A DNA stretch of 64,000 nucleotides, from positions 310,001 through 374,000 of the forward strand of contig NZ_JACBXQ010000002.1 of assembly GCF_015863205.1 (NCBI RefSeq), written 5' to 3'. Of this stretch, positions 17,312 to 26,270 are shown piece after piece (position 1 is the first letter of the stretch; the number at the start of each line of letters is the position of its first letter). Source of the stretch: Facklamia lactis (GTDB lineage: Bacteria; Bacillota; Bacilli; Lactobacillales; Aerococcaceae). Under the pieces are notes generated by a model, which worked only from the letters and a program-made list of their open reading frames with translations, searched no databases and was not told where the DNA came from. A program made the translations under genes and the position numbers.

Positions 17312-17599
17312 TTAGACACGTTCCTGAATAGTAACGTTAATAGTATCCCCCGCTTTTTTTCCAATTTTAGTCCGAATATCCTTACGTATACCGATAATAT
17401 AACAGATCGTTCCATCCGAATTTTTTAATCCCATATTCACAATACTACCCTCATAGGGTTCTCCATCAAAAGTTGCATGTACTTTAACTCGTCCCTTATT
17501 AAATTCCTGTCGTATATCATAAGGAAAAACAACATAGGCTCCATTTTTATCAGGAACCGCTTGGATCACCGCTTCAAATTCATATAATTTGGCTTTCAT
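17312..17599 (-). CDS. DUF1905-domain protein
   Basis: 95 residues forming a single small beta-barrel domain: F-E-A-V motif at the start, YVVFPYDIRQEF, then VHATFDGEPYEGSIVNMG and YIIGIRKDIRTKIGKKAGDTI. This is the DUF1905 pattern, sometimes fused to YdeI-type bacteriocin-resistance domains, but here it stands alone. GGGGAG precedes the ATG. Its function is not known. Confidence 0.85.
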   Translation of the reverse strand: MKAKLYEFEAVIQAVPDKNGAYVVFPYDIRQEFNKGRVKVHATFDGEPYEGSIVNMGLKNSDGTICYIIGIRKDIRTKIGKKAGDTINVTIQERV

Positions 17600-17785
17600 A
17601 TTAACTCCCCATTAGAAGATTTTTATAAGATATCTTCATTCTAACAACAAAAATAAAATTTGGAATAATAGATAATAAATAAAAAATTTACTTAAAATAA
17701 TCAACGTTACAAATTAGATACTTATTATTAGATTTTCCACCTATATGTTATACTAGCTTTAATAAATCTAAGGATGTGATTTCTA

Positions 17786-18487
17786 ATGAAAATAACTGCT
17801 AAAGAAGATTTTTGGAACCTTTTCCCAGAGGCAGCGATCGGAATTATTCATGCTCAAAATGTCGATAATCAGCATAACTCTCAAGAAATTCAAGACTTGC
17901 TTGAACTGGCCCATGACAAGGCTAAGGTGTTCATAACCCATGAAGAATTCAGTAAGAACGAAGTAGTAGATAACTGGCGCCAAGCATTTCGTAAATTCAA
18001 AACTAAAAAAGGAGCCCGCTCTTCTATCGAAGCCTTGCTTAAACGAGTGCAGCAAGGTAAAGGCGTTGGTTCGATCAGTCCGCTTGTTGATATTTATAAT
18101 GCAATCTCCTTAGAGTATGGTGTTCCCTGTGGCGGAGAAGATATCGCAACTTTCCAAGGCGATATGCAATTAACTCTTGCAGAAGGTGGCGAAGAATTCA
18201 TTACTTATGGAAGTGACGAAAGTGAACCTCCTTATCCTGGTGAAGTGGTCTATAAAGATGAAGCGGGAGCCATCTGTCGCTGTTGGAATTGGCGTGAATC
18301 GGTACGCACCATGTTAACTGAACAGACAACAGATGCTGTCTTCGTTATAGAGGCAAATGATGCATCAGGTCATGATAAAGTAAAGGCTGCAATCGATGAA
18401 CTAGCTAAGCGCTTAGAAAAATATACAGGAGCAGAAACAAGTTGTACCCTCTTAACCAAAGAAAACCCTTCATATCCATTGAATTAA
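17786..18487 (+). CDS. B3/B4 tRNA-binding domain protein (PheT editing-domain-like)
   Basis: 233 residues covering a stand-alone B3/B4 domain like the editing domain of the phenylalanyl-tRNA synthetase beta chain. Typical features are NWRQAFRKFKTKKGARSSIEALLKRV, GSISPLVDIYNAISLEYGVPCGGED, and the late RCWNWRES motif. Such proteins may deacylate misacylated tRNA or act on free aminoacyl substrates; the exact substrate is unknown. TAAGGATGTG precedes the ATG. A repeat/terminator element follows directly. Confidence 0.85.
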   Translation: MKITAKEDFWNLFPEAAIGIIHAQNVDNQHNSQEIQDLLELAHDKAKVFITHEEFSKNEVVDNWRQAFRKFKTKKGARSSIEALLKRVQQGKGVGSISPLVDIYNAISLEYGVPCGGEDIATFQGDMQLTLAEGGEEFITYGSDESEPPYPGEVVYKDEAGAICRCWNWRESVRTMLTEQTTDAVFVIEANDASGHDKVKAAIDELAKRLEKYTGAETSCTLLTKENPSYPLN

Positions 18488-18495
18488 AGACACAG

Positions 18496-18614
18496 TTAAG
18501 AGGCTGTAGCATAAATTATTTGTTTTTAAAAAACGATAAACATTCTGAACATCCACCTTGCAAGAGAGCGCCCTACAAAAGAGTTGCCCAGTTTTTCAAC
18601 TGGCCAACTCTTTT
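18496..18614 (+). repeat. Intergenic repeat element, copy 2
   Basis: Begins GTTAAGAGGCTGTAGCATAA and ends with the inverted repeat AAAAGAGTTGCCCAGTT / AACTGGCCAACTCTTTT (18577-18614, one mismatch) plus a T run. It shares both ends with the element at 14441-14673 but is half as long. It sits between convergent genes and probably works as their terminator. Confidence 0.65.
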
Positions 18615-18634
18615 TTCGGTCTAGATTTACACCA

Positions 18635-19639
18635 TCAATTTCCCAGCTTCTCTTCATTGGGCCAATTAACTTTTAGCATGTTCGCAATTTTTCTTCGTCG
18701 ATCTACCATTGGCGCTATCGACTGATTAAAATCATCTTGAGGAATGACTTTAATTCCTTTCTTCGCCAAAAGGCTCAAATCAGGTTCAGATAATTGTGCG
18801 GTATCTTGATAATCTTTTTCAGCTTTTTTTGAAATAGACTCCATGTAATCATCAATAGCAGACCGAATACTCCTCATTAACAAGGGATTGATCGTTTCCT
18901 TATTGGCCACACCGATATCTAATAAACTAACCGCATCATCCAGAATAGGAAGCGTATATGCAATAGACTTCTTCTTATCCACAGAATGATAATAATTAAG
19001 TAAAGGATAAGCTTTCTGAGCGAATGCAATTTCTCCTAATGATTCCGCTAATGAATGAAAAATAATATCTGAATCATGAAATTCTTTTCCATCCCATGCC
19101 GCAATGACGATCTCTTCAGCGGACGATCCCATACCTGAAATACTACTCGCAAAAGTTCTTCTCTTAACCACCCCATCTACAATCGATAAAACATATGACA
19201 CGGCAAGGGATAGATTTAACATACCTGAAGCAGACCCCAATGATGTTAATAGTTGCACCGTTCCATTTGTAGGGGTAATCTCTCCATTCCCAAGAGAGAA
19301 AATAACATAACCTGCATAATATAGATAATCAACCATCGTAATGGCATCTGCTCTAGCAGTGTTCTCTACTCCTCCTTCAAATGAAGCAAAAATTAAGGTC
19401 CAACCGAACCATAAAATCGCCACCCAAATGACTAGCGTTATTAAGAGGATGACGGGGCCTACCAATCCCAAGACTCCATTCCCTTTGCGATCTAGCTGAC
19501 GAAAGAGCCCCCAAATGATATCCGTTATTTTATTGGTGATGGGACCTGCCCCACGGTCTACCCAAAGTGTCGTCCAGCACAAATCAATGATAACCGCTAA
19601 TAATAAAATGATTCCCAATCCTAACGTCCAATAATTCAT
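18635..19639 (-). CDS. Potassium-channel-like membrane protein
   Basis: 334 residues. Helices near residues 5-25 and 58-85, a pore-like re-entrant segment (VDYLYYAGYVIFSLGNGEITPT), and a further helix near 135-155, then a soluble alpha-helical C-terminal half. The arrangement is that of two-helix ion channels (Ion_trans_2), but the filter reads SLGNGE instead of TxGYGD, so potassium selectivity is doubtful. ATG at 19639 has GGAGG five bases upstream; the TTG 12 bases before is not a good start. It follows the acylase gene by 13 bp, so the two probably share a transcript. Confidence 0.7.
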   Translation of the reverse strand: MNYWTLGLGIILLLAVIIDLCWTTLWVDRGAGPITNKITDIIWGLFRQLDRKGNGVLGLVGPVILLITLVIWVAILWFGWTLIFASFEGGVENTARADAITMVDYLYYAGYVIFSLGNGEITPTNGTVQLLTSLGSASGMLNLSLAVSYVLSIVDGVVKRRTFASSISGMGSSAEEIVIAAWDGKEFHDSDIIFHSLAESLGEIAFAQKAYPLLNYYHSVDKKKSIAYTLPILDDAVSLLDIGVANKETINPLLMRSIRSAIDDYMESISKKAEKDYQDTAQLSEPDLSLLAKKGIKVIPQDDFNQSIAPMVDRRRKIANMLKVNWPNEEKLGN

Positions 19640-19652
19640 ACATGCCTCCAAG

Positions 19653-20591
19653 TTAATTCAAATTTTGACTCATAAAGTTCTCTTCCAGGTAGAATGATTG
19701 CCGTTTCGTTAAATCATCAATATCCTCGAAAGCCAAGCGATAGACAATTGGATTATCCACAGCTTGTATATATAAACTTTTATCCTGACCGTCATAGGCA
19801 CTAATATATTGCGTAAAAGTAATCGAATGGAACTTTTGATTTTTAATAAAACCTTGCGGCAGTGCCACAGCAGATAAAACACGAAACAAATATCCTAAAG
19901 CAGTTTGACTATCTTCCGGAACTAAGGAATTCTGACTCTGATAGAAAGCCTTAACAAAACGCGATTTAGGATCATAACCACCAGGTAAAGCCTTTGCTCC
20001 ATTAAAATCATCTAAATTTTGAAGATCAAACAGATCCAGAAGATACTTTTCATGAGATGGAAATTTTGGAGAATTCGTCATAACATTGTATGGATTTGCA
20101 TACACTTTTAAAGTTTGCTGATAGGGTTCTATGACCACACACCGTTGACTACTATCCGCAAACATAAAATGAAAGTCAGGGGCAATGACTTTATTTCCTT
20201 GGGAATCATGACTAGATAAATGCAACTGTGGAAGTGCTTCAAGTAATTCTTCCACCGATCGAAAATTAGCCAAAACATAATTCATAAAATGATAACTCGA
20301 AAGATTGGTTTTATCCGGATCCGCTTGAGAAGCAAATAAATTAAAACCTCCAAAATCATTCGTCACTCCAATTAATCCATGCTCATTAATGCCATCTTTT
20401 AAAGGATCTTGATTACGAAATCCTACTCCCATTATTTGATAGCGGGACAAATGCTTCCCACCTAATAAGTTATCTGCACAAGGATAGTTTCGAGGTTGAT
20501 AGATGACGTTGTAGTCAACAGGAGCCTCAATATCCATAGTGCGCCCCAAAACGCACGATTCTGGGTAATCCATTTTAATTCCTGTGCACAT
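19653..20591 (-). CDS. Choloylglycine hydrolase/penicillin V acylase family Ntn-hydrolase
   Basis: 312 residues starting MCTG: Met removal exposes Cys2, the N-terminal nucleophile. GRTMDIE gives the conserved R and D, GVTNDFGG the Asn of the oxyanion region, and VMTNSPKFPSH the second Asn. The family includes bile salt hydrolases, penicillin V acylases and N-acyl-homoserine-lactone acylases; the sequence alone does not decide. ATG at 20591 with GGAGGAAGG upstream puts the nucleophile at position 2; the longer in-frame start would bury it. No signal peptide, so intracellular. Confidence 0.9.
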   Translation of the reverse strand: MCTGIKMDYPESCVLGRTMDIEAPVDYNVIYQPRNYPCADNLLGGKHLSRYQIMGVGFRNQDPLKDGINEHGLIGVTNDFGGFNLFASQADPDKTNLSSYHFMNYVLANFRSVEELLEALPQLHLSSHDSQGNKVIAPDFHFMFADSSQRCVVIEPYQQTLKVYANPYNVMTNSPKFPSHEKYLLDLFDLQNLDDFNGAKALPGGYDPKSRFVKAFYQSQNSLVPEDSQTALGYLFRVLSAVALPQGFIKNQKFHSITFTQYISAYDGQDKSLYIQAVDNPIVYRLAFEDIDDLTKRQSFYLEENFMSQNLN

Positions 20592-20874
20592 CGTAACCCT
20601 TCCTCCCTCTCTTTCATAATTCAATTACATCTATTATACCGAAAAAGAGCAAAGGACTCCCCTTATAAGACCTTCACTCATTATTACTATTTCCCAAAGC
20701 AACAAAACCTTGCTTTGAATGATTCATGATAACGATTTGATGATAAAAAGCAAACCCTCTAACAAGGTTAAATATTAAAATTATGTTAAAGTTTTTAATT
20801 TTCATTAATAAAAAGTTAACCATATGCTAATATAATAGTCATTCTCTATGTTATTAAATGAAAGCGAGGTTCTT

Positions 20875-22197
20875 ATGGATATTAAAAAACAAGATATTAT
20901 AGTCTGTGGTTTTGCCCTTTTTGCCATTTTTTTTGGAGCAGGTAATCTCATTTTTCCTCCTTATCTCGGAGTTATTAGTGGTAATCAATGGTGGCTAGCT
21001 TCCCTTGCCTTCACTCTTTCCGATCCTTTTTTCCCTATCCTAGGGGTTATTGTTACCTTATCATTAGGAGGTAAGGCAAATGATTTGGGAAAAAGAGTTC
21101 ATCCTTATTTTGCAAGCTTGTTAAGTGCGGTCGCAATCCTGTTAATTGGTCCTTTCTTCTCGGTCCCTAGAACTGGAGCTACCACTCACGAAATATTTGT
21201 CCAATCCTTCTTTCCGGCAAGTCCTCAATGGATTACTTCTCTCTTTTTCTTTGGACTGACGGCTTATATTGCTATTAATCCCAATCAAGTGATCGATGCG
21301 ATTGGAAAATACTTAACACCTGTCTTATTAATGATCTTAGCTTTTGTTTGTGGCGCAGCCCTCTTAAATCCTCCTGGTCCTATGATTGATCCTCAAGTTC
21401 CAAATCTTTTCTCCTTCAGTTTCAAAGAAGGTTATCAAACCATGGATGCACTTGGAGCCGCTCTTATGGCAGGTATTGTGATATCTGACTTAGCTAGAAG
21501 AGGGTATACCGATAAGAATACTCAAATAAAAGCTGGTATTCAAGTTGGTCTCCTTGCTTTCGGATTGCTAGCTATCGTCTATATCGCCTTAACCTACGCT
21601 GGTGCAACGGTCTCATCTTTCTTTACACCTGAAGATAATCACACGCTCATCTTAATCGAAATGGTTCATAAAATATTAGGTCCAATTGGTAAATTTGCTT
21701 TAGGACTAACAGTCGCTTTAGCCTGCTTAACCACCTCTATTGGTTTAACTTCTATTTGTGGTAACTTTTTCTATTCACTGTTCAATCAACGGATCTCGTA
21801 TAAGATCTTAATCTTAATAACTGTTACTATTGAATTTACCATCTCTTTAATCGGTGTAAATGCAATTATCCATATTGCTGTCCCTGTCCTATCAGCGATT
21901 TATCCTATCATGATGGTCTTAATTCTCTTTTCGATTTTTGATCAAAAAATCTACTACGATGCTACCTATATCGGTGCTGTGGCAGGAGCAGGAACCATTG
22001 GAATTCTGCAATCTATTAATCTATTCGGGCAAATGTTAGGACACCATTTCCTCCAACCAATTGCCGATTGGACCTATCATTTACCCCTCCATCAATTTGG
22101 TTTTGAATGGCTGTTGCCAGCAATCATTACGTCTGTTATTTTCACTCTGATTCAAGCTCACCTCCATTCTAGAATGAAGAAAAGATCAACATCATAG
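20875..22197 (+). CDS. brnQ: Branched-chain amino acid:cation symporter BrnQ
   Basis: 440 residues, about 12 hydrophobic helices, starting MDIKKQDIIVCGFALFAIFFGAGNLIFPP, the signature N-terminus of the LIVCS family. It imports leucine, isoleucine and valine with Na+ or H+. ATG at 20875 is preceded by AAGCGAGG; the ATG at 20848 lacks a site. TATAAT at 20831-20836 may be the -10 box, though no good -35 was found. Confidence 0.93.
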   Translation: MDIKKQDIIVCGFALFAIFFGAGNLIFPPYLGVISGNQWWLASLAFTLSDPFFPILGVIVTLSLGGKANDLGKRVHPYFASLLSAVAILLIGPFFSVPRTGATTHEIFVQSFFPASPQWITSLFFFGLTAYIAINPNQVIDAIGKYLTPVLLMILAFVCGAALLNPPGPMIDPQVPNLFSFSFKEGYQTMDALGAALMAGIVISDLARRGYTDKNTQIKAGIQVGLLAFGLLAIVYIALTYAGATVSSFFTPEDNHTLILIEMVHKILGPIGKFALGLTVALACLTTSIGLTSICGNFFYSLFNQRISYKILILITVTIEFTISLIGVNAIIHIAVPVLSAIYPIMMVLILFSIFDQKIYYDATYIGAVAGAGTIGILQSINLFGQMLGHHFLQPIADWTYHLPLHQFGFEWLLPAIITSVIFTLIQAHLHSRMKKRSTS

Positions 22198-22359
22198 TGA
22201 TTCAAGATATTTGAATCGAAGCATAAGTAAAATGATCAACCAATATTTTTACTATAATTAACATTTTATTTCTGAAATTTATTCGATATTCTAATTGATA
22301 CCGCTTTCAATTTTAAAAATTATATATATGCTTGATTTAAAAATTTAAAACTTCTTCTG

Positions 22360-22368
22360 TGATATAAT
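22360..22368 (+). promoter_or_regulatory. Extended -10 promoter of the DAACS gene
   Basis: TGTGATATAAT contains TG-A-TATAAT, an extended -10, about 55 bases before the start codon. No well-spaced -35. Confidence 0.5.
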
Positions 22369-22418
22369 CCTTGAGGGTTACAAAATATCTATTATTGTTT
22401 AAAGGAGAAGTGAGTCAT

Positions 22419-23726
22419 TTGATGAGTTTTATCGCTGTTATTGTTACTGTTTGTCTATACTTGATACTTTATAAAATGCAAAAAAATAAAGTTTCTTTAA
22501 TGTATCGTGTCCTTACGGCTACCCTACTAGGTGTCATCGTTGGTTATCTGTTTATGGGACACACCGATTATGTGGTTGTATTCGGTAGAGTCTATGCCAA
22601 CTTATTAAAAGCCTTTGTGGTTCCGCTTTTATTCTTTTCTATTATTTCAACCGTCTCTTCCTTACAATCAATCGAAAAACTAGGAAAATTAGGTGGACGG
22701 ACCATAGCTGTCCTTGCTTTACATAATATCTTAGGATCTGTTATTGCCATTGTTTTAGGTAACGTTATGAAGTTAGGACTTAATTCTGACCTTACAATCG
22801 ATACTGCAGCAGAAATTGCAGAAGTTCCACCTTTTTATGATGTACTTGTCAGCTTTTTCCCAAGTAATATTGCAAATCACATCGTAGAAAACCAAATTAT
22901 CCCGATCGTTATTTTCTCAATCTTTGTGGGAATTGCGATGTTAAAATACAATAATAAGGAAGAAATCCAAGCATTTTCAAACTTTATTGAAGCAGGAAAT
23001 AAAGTCATGAATAAGCTGATTGGCATGGTCGTCACTTTTACCCCTTATGCAGTCCTTGCTCTTTTAGCCAATCAAGTTTCTACATTAGATCTATCGTTTG
23101 TTACGTCTCTACTTTATTTACTCTTGGCAATCTATATTGCTTGTTTATTCCACACCTTTATCACTAGCTCTTTAATGGTTCAACTATTAGGTAGAATCAA
23201 TCCATTAACTTTCCAGCGTAAATTTTTCCCTGCTTGGCTCATTGCCTTTACGACTCAGAGTTCAATCGGAACGATGCCTGCAAATATTAAAGCTCAAGAA
23301 GATATGGGGACACCTGCTGAGATCGCTTCTTTCTCAGCTTCAATTGGAACAACTTTCGGTATGCCAGGCTGTGCTTCAATTTGGCCAGTTCTTCTCGCTA
23401 TTTTCACTATCAATGTTTTAAATATCGATTTTTCAATCACTCAATATTTAGTTATGATTGGCTCAGCTTTACTTGCTTCATTAGGAACTGTAGGGGTTCC
23501 GGGAACAGGTACAATTCAAGCAACTGCCCTTTTTGCCGCCATGGGACTTCCAGTTGAAATGATTCTTGTACTCAGCCCAATTGCTGGTGTCGCTGATATG
23601 GCGCGTACCTCAACTAATGTTCATTCTGCCGGTTCAACAGGAGTAATAGTGGCGGCTCTTCAGAAAGAACTAGACTTAAACAAATTTAATGCCAAAAACA
23701 TCCAGTCAACTGAAGCTATCTCATAA
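22419..23726 (+). CDS. Dicarboxylate/amino acid:cation symporter (DAACS family, TcyP-like)
   Basis: About 435 residues, eight or more hydrophobic helices with the two re-entrant hairpins of the family. Serine-rich TTQSSIGTMPAN is HP1, and GTVGVPGTGTIQA with AGVADMARTSTNVHSAG is HP2 and the sodium/substrate site. The closest described group is cystine or L-amino acid importers such as TcyP. The start is uncertain: AAAGGAGAAG precedes TTG 22419 and ATG 22422, while the frame is open to 22371. A strong terminator follows. Confidence 0.88.
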   Translation: MMSFIAVIVTVCLYLILYKMQKNKVSLMYRVLTATLLGVIVGYLFMGHTDYVVVFGRVYANLLKAFVVPLLFFSIISTVSSLQSIEKLGKLGGRTIAVLALHNILGSVIAIVLGNVMKLGLNSDLTIDTAAEIAEVPPFYDVLVSFFPSNIANHIVENQIIPIVIFSIFVGIAMLKYNNKEEIQAFSNFIEAGNKVMNKLIGMVVTFTPYAVLALLANQVSTLDLSFVTSLLYLLLAIYIACLFHTFITSSLMVQLLGRINPLTFQRKFFPAWLIAFTTQSSIGTMPANIKAQEDMGTPAEIASFSASIGTTFGMPGCASIWPVLLAIFTINVLNIDFSITQYLVMIGSALLASLGTVGVPGTGTIQATALFAAMGLPVEMILVLSPIAGVADMARTSTNVHSAGSTGVIVAALQKELDLNKFNAKNIQSTEAIS

Positions 23727-23731
23727 TCACC

Positions 23732-23778
23732 AAAAAAGTCCTGAATTGAGTCATTGCTTAATTCAGGACTTTTTTTAT
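23732..23778. terminator. Bidirectional terminator after the DAACS gene
   Basis: AAAAAAGTCCTGAATT, 12-base loop, AATTCAGGACTTTTTTT, between convergent genes. Confidence 0.85.
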
Positions 23779-23792
23779 TTCTAGCGTTCTTA

Positions 23793-24317
23793 TCACTCTT
23801 CATCCACCAAATATTCTAATATCACTTTCCATTTCTCTACTAAGTGCTCTAAGCGATATCGAGCGTTAGCTGGACTAGTTGACGGTAACTGAATTCCTGG
23901 CAGTCCAAATTCATCAGCATGATACTTCTGGTAATACTTATAAGAAGTCCCACCGTTACAGAAAACCTGCTGAATATTCGCTGTTTGAAAAATTGGCTTT
24001 AAGTCAGAAGGCTTCACATTTTGAATACTAGCATCACTTGATCCTATAATGTCACATTGATAAATAGAATCATAAACTGCCAATTGATGCCTTAGAAGAA
24101 ATTCTTTTCTTTCTTGAATATCTGTTGATAATGATTCTTGAAATAATACTTCCATCACAGGCCAAAATCGATTTTGAGGATGTCCATAAAAGAAACCATA
24201 TTCACGGGTTTTAACAGAAGGGAAAGATCCTAAAATCAAAATTTTTGAATCTGTTTGAAAAAGCGGCTTTAACGGATGAACAATCCTTTGATGCTGGGTC
24301 AATACCTTTTGCTTCAA
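23793..24317 (-). CDS. DNA-deoxyinosine/uracil glycosylase (UDG superfamily)
   Basis: 174 residues. Motif 1 ILGSFPSVKTREYGFFYGHPQNRFWP and motif 2 LPSTSPAN match the HDG/family-6-like UDG group, which removes hypoxanthine or uracil from DNA. YGHPQNRFW also occurs in TDG/Mug-related proteins. The start is TTG at 24317 with AGGAGG six bases upstream. It is monocistronic and convergent with the symporter gene. The base specificity is inferred. Confidence 0.83.
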   Translation of the reverse strand: MKQKVLTQHQRIVHPLKPLFQTDSKILILGSFPSVKTREYGFFYGHPQNRFWPVMEVLFQESLSTDIQERKEFLLRHQLAVYDSIYQCDIIGSSDASIQNVKPSDLKPIFQTANIQQVFCNGGTSYKYYQKYHADEFGLPGIQLPSTSPANARYRLEHLVEKWKVILEYLVDEE

Positions 24318-24407
24318 TTAAATCCTCCTTTCTTTAAACCTGAATGCTAAATTTTCAATACCAAATGAACTCATCTATTTATTTCTAGATTAACATCTCA
24401 ATCGGGA

Positions 24408-25247
24408 CTATGCCAAGCTATAAACTTCTCTTTGATTTTGCTGTATTACTTTTAGCATATCTTCTTGACGAATTTCTGAAAGTTTATCCACAGTCGTCTG
24501 TAGAGCAACTATGAGTTCACCTACTAAGTCATTATTAAGCTGTTTGTTTGATGGATTATCCTCTTTTTTCACCTGTTCTATTGGATAATCGCTTTCTAAT
24601 AAAATCCGATCACCAGGTATTTGCTTTACATAGGCTCGCCCACGCTTAGTCTCCAACATACTCGGATGAACAGAAAGGTAGCCTCCCATCCGAATATGTC
24701 GGGTTAAGTCATCACTCGTACCAGAAAAGCGATGCAATATCGAATTAATCGGCCAATCTGCTATGTTTATAGCATTTAAAATATCCAACACTTCTCTCAC
24801 GGATCGAACCGCATGAATAGAAAGGATCATTCTCTGATTGTCTGCAATGGTCATTGCTTTCTTACAGATTAAATCCATTATCCTAGTAAAAACGAACAAC
24901 TGTAGTTCTCGATCTGCTTGTTCTAGTCGCCGGGGTGAGAAATCTAGGCCAATTTCACCAACAAAACGTGTCTTATCAAGTCCTTCTTCAAAAAAACCCA
25001 ACTCTTCTTCCGCTTGCAATTGCGACTGAATATACCAGGGATGAAAACCTAAAGAAGGAAAACAACTGGAAAAGTCTGAATCTCCATCGTTCTCTACACT
25101 TTTAAGCAAATGAGAAAAAGCTGAAGGTAATACAGTCTGAGCAACAATTTGAACCTTTTCTTCTGAAATGGCGGTTAAGAATTCTCGTCGCAAATCGTGA
25201 TTCAGGATAAAGTCTAAGTGATAATGACTATCTAATAATACAGACAA
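24408..25247 (-). CDS. TatD-family metal-dependent hydrolase
   Basis: 279 residues, a TIM-barrel amidohydrolase of the TatD group: HYHLDF at residues 8-13 (metal ligands), FHPWY, GEIGLDF, LSIHAVRS and LLESDYP. The family includes 3'-5' DNA/RNA exonucleases. The start TTG at 25247 has GGTGAT upstream, which overlaps the stop of tcdA; the gap is seven bases, so the two genes form an operon. Confidence 0.85.
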   Translation of the reverse strand: MSVLLDSHYHLDFILNHDLRREFLTAISEEKVQIVAQTVLPSAFSHLLKSVENDGDSDFSSCFPSLGFHPWYIQSQLQAEEELGFFEEGLDKTRFVGEIGLDFSPRRLEQADRELQLFVFTRIMDLICKKAMTIADNQRMILSIHAVRSVREVLDILNAINIADWPINSILHRFSGTSDDLTRHIRMGGYLSVHPSMLETKRGRAYVKQIPGDRILLESDYPIEQVKKEDNPSNKQLNNDLVGELIVALQTTVDKLSEIRQEDMLKVIQQNQREVYSLA

Positions 25248-25254
25248 TTTTTAA

Positions 25255-26025
25255 TCACCGTCCTATAAATTTTACATTTCGTGCCTTCGTTTCAAAACCT
25301 AATAACCGCCGTAAAACCTTTCCTGCTAACATCTGCCCCATAATCGGAGGCATATAACTCATCGTTCCCAACGCTCTCCCTTTCACCGAATCATCTTCCA
25401 GTTCAACCTTAATTGGTAATTCTTTTGAGAAAAGGACTTCCACTCCTCGAATCCCTTTTTTACGACATTCTTTACGAACTGCTTTAGCTAAAAGGCAATT
25501 AAACGTCTTTTCAATATAGGCAAATTGCAATTGTGAAGGATCCAGCTTGTTTCCCGCTCCCATCGCTGATAAAAGCGGTAATTCCTCAGTCGCACACCAC
25601 TCCATCAAGCTTAGTTTCGCTAGAACCGTATCAATACAATCAATCACATAATCGGGTCGAGGATAAGCAGAGAGAGTGGAAGCCATATTATCCGAATCCA
25701 AAGCGATCTGTTCCGAATATACTTGACACTCTGGATTTATCTCATGCACCATCTTGGCCATCACTTCAGCTTTGACTTGACCAATGGTTGAAGTAAATGC
25801 CAAAGCCTGTCGATTAATGTTACTCGCTTCAACCGTATCTTGATCAATGAGAATTAGTTTCCCAACCCCACCTCTTGCTAAGGCTTCAGCACAACTTGAG
25901 CCTACTCCTCCAAGCCCTATCACCATGACCGTCGACTCGGATAAACGCTCTAGACCTTCGTCCTTTACTAGTAAACGAAGACGTGCAAATCGATCAGAAT
26001 TATTATTTTGCATACCCATCACCAT
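25255..26025 (-). CDS. tcdA: tRNA threonylcarbamoyladenosine dehydratase TcdA
   Basis: About 256 residues, E1-like ThiF fold: nucleotide-binding VIGLGGVGSSCAEALARGGVG, DQDTVEASNINRQ, DCIDTVLAKLSL, and the C-terminal KGRALGTMSYMPPIMG typical of YgdL/TcdA. It makes cyclic t6A37 in tRNAs that read ANN codons. Three in-frame ATGs lie within the first five codons and I cannot decide between them. It is operonic with the TatD gene. Confidence 0.9.
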   Translation of the reverse strand: MVMGMQNNNSDRFARLRLLVKDEGLERLSESTVMVIGLGGVGSSCAEALARGGVGKLILIDQDTVEASNINRQALAFTSTIGQVKAEVMAKMVHEINPECQVYSEQIALDSDNMASTLSAYPRPDYVIDCIDTVLAKLSLMEWCATEELPLLSAMGAGNKLDPSQLQFAYIEKTFNCLLAKAVRKECRKKGIRGVEVLFSKELPIKVELEDDSVKGRALGTMSYMPPIMGQMLAGKVLRRLLGFETKARNVKFIGR

Positions 26026-26221
26026 CTTTATATCTTTTTCAACTATTCATTATACATGAGATTTGTTTAGCTAAATAGGTGCTATTTATCTCTCTGTCAC
26101 TACTTTGTTTTTTATGATACCTAGAATTGAATAACTAGTTGTCGTACAAAATAAGTGATATATAAATTTCATTGCAAGTCATATATTGCTTGAGATCTTT
26201 AATATCCAACTGACCCAAAGC

Positions 26222-26268
26222 AAAAACCCTTATCATAAGTGCGACTTCACTCATAATAAAGGGTTCTT
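26222..26268 (-). terminator. Terminator after the epimerase gene
   Basis: On the minus strand AACCCTTTATTATGAGTG pairs with CACTTATGATAAGGGTT across a short loop (one mismatch/bulge), followed by TTTTT. Confidence 0.75.
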
Positions 26269-26270
26269 AG

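Noticed and set aside
20706-20769. AACCTTG/CAAGGTT repeat before brnQ as a leader structure
   Set aside because: It lies upstream of the likely -10 box at 20831 with a loop of about 50 bases, so it would not be transcribed and is probably chance.
20800-20820. CodY box before brnQ (AATTTTC-like)
   Set aside because: At least five of 15 positions differ from the consensus; too weak to claim.
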